Shown: piece by piece, positions 59,336 to 64,000 of the stretch
Layout: each line of letters opens with the position of its first letter
Position numbering within the stretch: the stretch's first letter is position 1
NCBI GenBank assembly: GCA_964499235.1
Contig: CAZCKC010000001.1
Coordinates: 123,097 to 187,096 of the forward strand
Reading direction: 5' to 3'
From: JAFGRR01 sp964499235
GTDB taxonomy: Bacteria > Planctomycetota > Phycisphaerae > UBA1845 > Fen-1342
DNA length: 64,000 nt
Made by a program: the position numbers and the translations under genes
Notes under the pieces: model-generated
The model's database searches: none
The model's input: only the letters and a program-made list of their open reading frames with translations
Told to the model about the DNA's origin: nothing

Positions 59336-62300
59336 ATGCCTTCCGCCCCCGTGCCCCCGTTCGTCCACCTCCACCTGCACAGCGAGTACTCGCTCCTCGA
59401 TGGCGCCTGCCGTATCAAGGACCTCGTCGCCAGCTGCAAGACCATGCAGATGCCCGCCGTCGCCATCAGCGACCACGGCAACCTCTTTGGCGCCATCGAC
59501 TTCTACACCGCCGCCACCGCCGCCGGCATCAAGCCGATCATCGGCTGCGAGCTCTACCTCGCCCCCGGCGACCGCCGCGACAAGCAGACCAAGCTGTACG
59601 GCAACACCGCCTTCCACCTGCTCCTGCTGGCCGAAAACCTCCAGGGCTACCGCAACCTCCTCAAGCTCACCTCTCTCGCTTACACCCAGGGCTTCTACTA
59701 CAAGCCCCGCATCGACAAGGAGCTGCTCCGCGAGTACGCCGCCGGCCTCATCTGCACCAGCACCTGCATCGGCGGCGAGATCCCGCAAACCCTCGCGCAC
59801 GCCGGTTCCAGCCAGGCCCGCGCCGCCGCCGAAACCTACCTCGACATCTTCGGCCCCGACCGCTTCTACATCGAGATCCAGGACCACGGCATGCCCGAGC
59901 AGCGCGAGCTCAACCCCGAGCTCCGCGGCCTGGCCGAGCGCTTCGGCGTTCCGATGATCGCCACCAACGACGTGCACTACCTCACGCACGACGACGTCGA
60001 GGCCCACGACGTGCTCTGCTGCATCTCCACCCGTGCCCGCGTGCAGGACGCGGACCGCTTCAAGTTCCCCACCGACCAGTTCTACCTCAAGTCGCCCGCC
60101 GAGATGGCCCAGGCGCTGCCCGACTTCCACGAGGCCCTCGCCAACACGCTCGCCGTCGCCGACCGCTGCAACGTCGAGTTCGACTTCACCCGCCGCTACG
60201 CCCCCAAGTACGACCCGCCCGCCGAGAAGACCGACGCCGAGTACCTCCGCGAACTCGTCTACGCCGGCGCCGCCGACCGCTACCCCGAGATCACCGCCGA
60301 ACTCCGCGAACGCATCGACTACGAGCTCGACGTCATCCAGTCCAAGGGCTTCAGCAGCTACTTCCTCATCGTCTGGGACTTCGTCCAGTACGCCCGCCAG
60401 CACAACATCCCCGTCAACACCCGCGGCAGCGGCTGCAGCTCCGTCACCGGCTACTGCCTCAAGATCAGCGACGTCGACCCCCTCCACTACGGCCTGTACT
60501 TCGAACGCTTCATGGACCCCGACCGCGACGAGATGCCCGATATCGACATCGATATCTGCCAGGATCGCCGCCAGGAAGTCATCGAGTACGTCCGCCAAAA
60601 GTACGGCCACGTCGCCCAGATCATCACCTTCGGTCGCCTCAAGGCCCGCGCCGCCATCCGCGACATCTGCCGCGCTCTCGACGTCCCCCTCACCGAGGCC
60701 GACCGCGTCGCCAAGCTCGTCCCCGAAGAGCTGAAGATGACGATCGACAAGGCCCTCGAGCGCGAGCCCGACCTGCGACAGCTCTACGAGTCCGACGCCA
60801 CGATCCGCAAGGTCCTCGACATCGGCCGCCGCCTCGAAGGCCTCGCCCGCCACTCCTCCATCCACGCCGCCGGCGTCGTCGTCGCCGACCAGCCGCTCGA
60901 CGAGCTCATCCCGCTCGCCAAGCCGGCCGACTCCGACGACGTGACGACCCAGTTCGAAGGCCCGACCGTCGAGAAGGTCGGCCTGCTGAAGATGGACTTC
61001 CTCGGCCTCCGCACGCTCTCCCAGATCCAGCGCACCGTCGACCTCGTCAAGCAGAACCACGATATCACCCTCGACCTCGATAACCTCGCCCTCACCGACC
61101 AGCGCGTCTACCAGCTCCTCCAGCGCGGCGAGACCCGCGGCATCTTCCAGTTCGAATCCGGCGGCATGCGCGACGTCCTCATGAAGATGAAGCCCAACCG
61201 TATCGAGGACCTCATCGCCGCCAATGCCCTCTTCCGCCCCGGCCCGATGGCCTACATCGACAACTACGTCGCGCGTAAGCACGGCCGCGAGCAGTGGTCC
61301 ACGCCCCACCCCGTCATGACCGACGTCCTGGCTGAGACCTACGGCGTGATGGTCTACCAGGAACAGGTCTCGCGCGTCGTCAACCGCCTCGGTGGCATCC
61401 CGCTCCGTCGCGCCTTCCGCCTCGCCAAGGCGATCTCCAAGAAAAAGGAGGCGATGATCAACGCCGAGCGCGAGCCCTTCCTCGAAGGCTCCGTCGCCAA
61501 CGGCGTCCAGCGCGCCGTCGCCGAGCAGGTCTTCGACGACATCCTCAAGTTCGGCTCCTACGCCTTCAACAAGGCCCACTCCACCGGCTACGCCGTCGTC
61601 GCCTACAAGACCGCCTACCTCAAGACCTATTACCCCGTCGAGTTCCTCGCCGCCGTCATGACCTACGAAAGCGGCAGCACCGAAAAGCTCGCCGAGTACC
61701 TCGACGAATGCCGCTACGTCCGCCAAGCCGACGGCTCGATCGGCATCGAAATCTACCCCCCGGACGTCAATGAGAGCGACGAGGCCTTCACCGCCGTCTA
61801 CCCCGCCGGCCCCACCCGCGACGGCCGGCCCCAACGCGGCTACATCCGCTTCGGCCTTGCCGCGATCAACGGCGTCGGGCTCAAGGCCGTCCGCGCTATC
61901 CAGGCGGCCCGCGCGGACGGCGGCCCGTTCCGCGACCTCTTCGATTTCTGCGAGCGCGTCGATCTGGGCAGCGTCAACAAGGCCGTCATCGAGCGGCTCG
62001 TCAAGGCCGGCGCCTTCGACAAGACCGGCGCCGTCCGCCGCGCGCTGTGCGACGTCCTCGACGAGGCGATCGAATACGGCGTTCAGATGCAGCGCGACCG
62101 CAAGTCCGGCCAGCTCTCCATCTTCGGCGACGCTGCCGCCGCCGCCCCACCCCCGCGCATCGGCACCCAGGAATGGTCCGACAGTGAAATGCTCGCCCAC
62201 GAGAAAGCCACCCTCGGCTTCTTCATCACCAAGCACCCGCTCACCCAGTACGAGCGCCTGGTCACCGCCTACGCCAGCGCCGAGATCCCGCAGCTCAAGC

Positions 62301-62902
62301 AGCTCCCCGCCGACAGCCGCGTCGTTGCCGGCGGCATCATCTCCAAGCTCCGCGCGGTCGCCATCCGCAATGGCCGCAACGCCGGCAAGAAGATGCTCAT
62401 CGCCACGCTCGAGGATTTCACCGGCTCGATCGAGGCCACCGTCTTCAGCGAGAACTTCGCCGACTTCCAAGCTCTGCTGAAGCCCGACGCCGTCGTCTTC
62501 ATCGAGGGCACGATCGACCGCCGCCGCGAAGAGCCCAGCCTCCGCGTCAGCGACGTCATCCCCGTCGAAACCGCCCTCGAGCGCCTCACCCGCGAAGTCG
62601 TGGTCCGACTCGACCAGACCGTCCACGACCACCAGATCGTCCGCCAGCTCGTCGCCGTCGCCCGCGAGCACCGCGGCCCCGCCGCCCTCTACCTCCAGGT
62701 CCTGCTCGACACCGACCGCGAGGCCACCATCCGCGCCCACCGCCAACTCAACATCCAGCCCTCGCTGGCCGCACTGCGCGCCCTGGCTACGCTCGTCGGC
62801 CCCGACAACCTCCGCTGCCGCAGCACCCGCGGCACCGTTAAGCCGAGTTTGCCGGCTGAACCCGCGGATGCCCCGCCCCTAACGCTGGCGACGTCGGCCT
62901 GA
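59336..62902 (+). CDS. dnaE: DNA polymerase III alpha subunit (replicative, DnaE type)
   Basis: 1188 residues, standard DnaE1 length. The ATG at 59336 has GGAG nine bases upstream. The PHP domain starts with FVHLHLHSEYSLLDGA and keeps its metal-binding His and Asp residues (ISDHGNLFGA, NDVHYLTHDD), so PHP-linked 3'-5' exonuclease activity is possible. The C-family polymerase palm has GSGCSSVTGYCL, the catalytic Asp pair in PDIDIDICQDRR near residue 400, and KMDFLGLRTL near 552. Then come FGSYAFNKAHSTGYAVVAY (beta-binding and finger region), the HhH motif, and an OB domain (VVAGGIISKLRAV, TLEDFTGSIEATVF). The last 65 bases of the gene overlap the converging glycosyltransferase gene. Confidence 0.97.
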   Translation: MPSAPVPPFVHLHLHSEYSLLDGACRIKDLVASCKTMQMPAVAISDHGNLFGAIDFYTAATAAGIKPIIGCELYLAPGDRRDKQTKLYGNTAFHLLLLAENLQGYRNLLKLTSLAYTQGFYYKPRIDKELLREYAAGLICTSTCIGGEIPQTLAHAGSSQARAAAETYLDIFGPDRFYIEIQDHGMPEQRELNPELRGLAERFGVPMIATNDVHYLTHDDVEAHDVLCCISTRARVQDADRFKFPTDQFYLKSPAEMAQALPDFHEALANTLAVADRCNVEFDFTRRYAPKYDPPAEKTDAEYLRELVYAGAADRYPEITAELRERIDYELDVIQSKGFSSYFLIVWDFVQYARQHNIPVNTRGSGCSSVTGYCLKISDVDPLHYGLYFERFMDPDRDEMPDIDIDICQDRRQEVIEYVRQKYGHVAQIITFGRLKARAAIRDICRALDVPLTEADRVAKLVPEELKMTIDKALEREPDLRQLYESDATIRKVLDIGRRLEGLARHSSIHAAGVVVADQPLDELIPLAKPADSDDVTTQFEGPTVEKVGLLKMDFLGLRTLSQIQRTVDLVKQNHDITLDLDNLALTDQRVYQLLQRGETRGIFQFESGGMRDVLMKMKPNRIEDLIAANALFRPGPMAYIDNYVARKHGREQWSTPHPVMTDVLAETYGVMVYQEQVSRVVNRLGGIPLRRAFRLAKAISKKKEAMINAEREPFLEGSVANGVQRAVAEQVFDDILKFGSYAFNKAHSTGYAVVAYKTAYLKTYYPVEFLAAVMTYESGSTEKLAEYLDECRYVRQADGSIGIEIYPPDVNESDEAFTAVYPAGPTRDGRPQRGYIRFGLAAINGVGLKAVRAIQAARADGGPFRDLFDFCERVDLGSVNKAVIERLVKAGAFDKTGAVRRALCDVLDEAIEYGVQMQRDRKSGQLSIFGDAAAAAPPPRIGTQEWSDSEMLAHEKATLGFFITKHPLTQYERLVTAYASAEIPQLKQLPADSRVVAGGIISKLRAVAIRNGRNAGKKMLIATLEDFTGSIEATVFSENFADFQALLKPDAVVFIEGTIDRRREEPSLRVSDVIPVETALERLTREVVVRLDQTVHDHQIVRQLVAVAREHRGPAALYLQVLLDTDREATIRAHRQLNIQPSLAALRALATLVGPDNLRCRSTRGTVKPSLPAEPADAPPLTLATSA

Positions 62903-64000
62903 CCGCTTCGCCGCGCTCATCCGCCTGCCAAGTCGCCCGGGGATCATCCACCTCGAAGCGTACCCGGACCGCCGGCGAATCAGCCCCGGCACGCCGGCCC
63001 AGCACGCTGCGATACAGCAGGTCCAGCCGCTGCGCGAACCGCGCGAGGCTGTACTGCGTCGTAACATGGTGATGCGCCGCCCGCGCCATCCGCATGCGCA
63101 GCCCCGGGTCCGCCGCCAGCCGCGCCATCACCTCCGCCAGCGCCGCCGCATTCCCGATCGGCACGATCGACGCCACCGGCGTCTGCGTCGGCGTCCCGTT
63201 TGCATCCAAGCTCGGCGTCAGCGCCGCCACCGTCGCGCCGGCCGGCGTCGCAATCAGCGGCAAGCCCGCCGCCGCCGCCTCCAGCAACGCGATCGGCACC
63301 CCCTCATGATGGCTCGCCAGCACGAAAACATCCGCCTCCGCCAGGCACGCCCGCTTCGCCTCTCCGCTCACCACCCCCTCAAACCGTACCCGCGCTTCCA
63401 GCCCCAACGCCGCCACCCGCCCCCGATACCGCGCCAGGTCCACCGCCGTCGCCGGCCCCACCAGCCGCAGCACGAAATCCACCCCCGCACTATCCAGCCG
63501 CCGCGCCGCCTCGATCAACTCTCCGATTCCCTTCCGATCGTTCAGCGCCCCCAGCTGCAGAAACCGAACCGGTCCGTTGTCCCGCGCCGCCGGCACTTCC
63601 GCCACCTCCAGCCCCGGGTCATACGTGTTCGGCAACACCACCAGCCGCGCCCCGCCACAGAACGGCCGCAACTGCGCCAGCCACTGCGGCGACAACACCG
63701 CCACCGCGTCGGCCGCCTCGCACGTCCGCTGGATCAGACGCCGCCGCAGCGCACCTGCTCCCCGACCAAACTCGACGAACCGCCCGCCATGAATGTGCAG
63801 CACCACCCGCTTCCGCAATAGCTTCGCCAGCAGCAGATCAACTCCATTCCGGAAGAACGAGAAGTAACTGCACGTGTGAATATGCAGCAACTCCACCTCC
63901 CGCGACCGCAACACCCGCGCCAGCCCCACCAGACCTCCGAAGTGCCGCCCGACCCGCTCCAGCCACCCGTGCCACCCGCGGCCTCCGTTTGCCGGCGCCC
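62838..64000 (-). CDS. GT4-family glycosyltransferase, N-terminus outside the window
   Basis: The frame is open to the window edge, so the 5' end is missing; at least 387 residues are present. GT-B fold: ELLHIHTCSYFSFFRNG in the N-terminal half, then VRFLQLGALNDRKGIGELIEAA (the donor-domain start), RVRFEGVVSGE, and the donor-binding ADVFVLASHHEGVPIALLEAAAAGLPLIAT with the EGxPxxxLEAxAxGxP pattern of GT4 enzymes. It probably makes a polysaccharide or glycolipid; acceptor and donor are unknown. The C-terminal tail is low-complexity and shares 65 bases with the 3' end of dnaE on the other strand. Confidence 0.88.
   Translation of the reverse strand, partial: APANGGRGWHGWLERVGRHFGGLVGLARVLRSREVELLHIHTCSYFSFFRNGVDLLLAKLLRKRVVLHIHGGRFVEFGRGAGALRRRLIQRTCEAADAVAVLSPQWLAQLRPFCGGARLVVLPNTYDPGLEVAEVPAARDNGPVRFLQLGALNDRKGIGELIEAARRLDSAGVDFVLRLVGPATAVDLARYRGRVAALGLEARVRFEGVVSGEAKRACLAEADVFVLASHHEGVPIALLEAAAAGLPLIATPAGATVAALTPSLDANGTPTQTPVASIVPIGNAAALAEVMARLAADPGLRMRMARAAHHHVTTQYSLARFAQRLDLLYRSVLGRRAGADSPAVRVRFEVDDPRATWQADERGEAVRPTSPALGAGHPRVQPANSA

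Noticed and set aside
59012..62746. 1244-codon open frame antisense to dnaE
   Set aside because: It is Val/Asp/Gly/Leu-rich with no motif and mirrors dnaE codon for codon; GC-rich third positions of the true gene remove stop codons on the opposite strand.

Overview
The window reads as a GC-rich, densely coded bacterial chromosome segment, most likely from a planctomycete (Planctomycetota, Phycisphaerae-like). The indications are a pseudopilin of the H-X9-DG type, several secreted proteins ending in dockerin-like Ca-binding repeats (NCDGxVDFFDIDPFV), a small membrane protein with the CxxCGYDLTGN...CPECG zinc ribbon that is frequent in planctomycetes, and GGDT-repeat and DUF4097 lipoproteins. 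No plasmid, phage, IS element, CRISPR array or rRNA was seen. One tRNA gene, tRNA-Glu(CTC), is present. The 5' edge may cut a PilZ protein, and the 3' edge cuts a glycosyltransferase.

Layout. 1-7 kb: PilZ protein, M16 protease, three secreted or lipoproteins, an orphan DUF433 antitoxin-like gene, tRNA-Glu, and a dus / endonuclease-exonuclease-phosphatase pair joined by an ATGA overlap. 8-12.5 kb: a four-PDZ HtrA protease, a protease-dead HtrA homologue and a sugar-type ABC ATPase. 12.6-23 kb: nusA (behind a perfect 22-bp palindrome), a GT87-like membrane glycosyltransferase overlapping a GT2-CofC-like fusion, a FAD-oxidoreductase/NapH-type iron-sulfur membrane fusion with a DUF547 protein, an orphan topoisomerase VI A subunit, and a CDF metal exporter. 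23-32 kb: dockerin-tailed secreted protein, a small protein behind rho and coaE, then redox genes (2-Cys peroxiredoxin, NDH-2, ferredoxin-NADP reductase) and a DUF4097 lipoprotein. 32-42 kb: pyrophosphatase, a sigma-70 factor with a predicted promoter and a long leader, VOC protein, purQ, der, an isochorismatase-fold protein lacking its catalytic Cys, and a glmM-like phosphohexomutase. 42.5-51 kb: glycogen phosphorylase, a MazG-like pyrophosphohydrolase, a pseudopilin operon and two dockerin-tailed secreted proteins.

51-58.4 kb holds a compact minus-strand histidine operon: hisG, hisC-HAD, hisB, hisH, hisF, hisA-hisI-hisE, hisD. Every gene touches or overlaps the next, and two fusions bring all ten pathway activities into seven reading frames. 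A leader upstream of hisG contains a short peptide ORF with a His-Tyr-His run, an intrinsic terminator and a competing antiterminator pairing, which suggests classical ribosome-mediated attenuation. 58.4-64 kb: cheW, then divergent dnaE, whose 3' end overlaps a convergent glycosyltransferase gene.

The points most worth following up are the his leader with the HisC-HAD and HisA-I-E fusions, the orphan topoisomerase VI A subunit with a Lys/Ala/Gln-rich tail, the FAD/iron-sulfur membrane fusion, and the likely ACG-initiated gene translationally coupled to the pseudopilin. All identifications come from reading the sequence and from family knowledge; no search was run.
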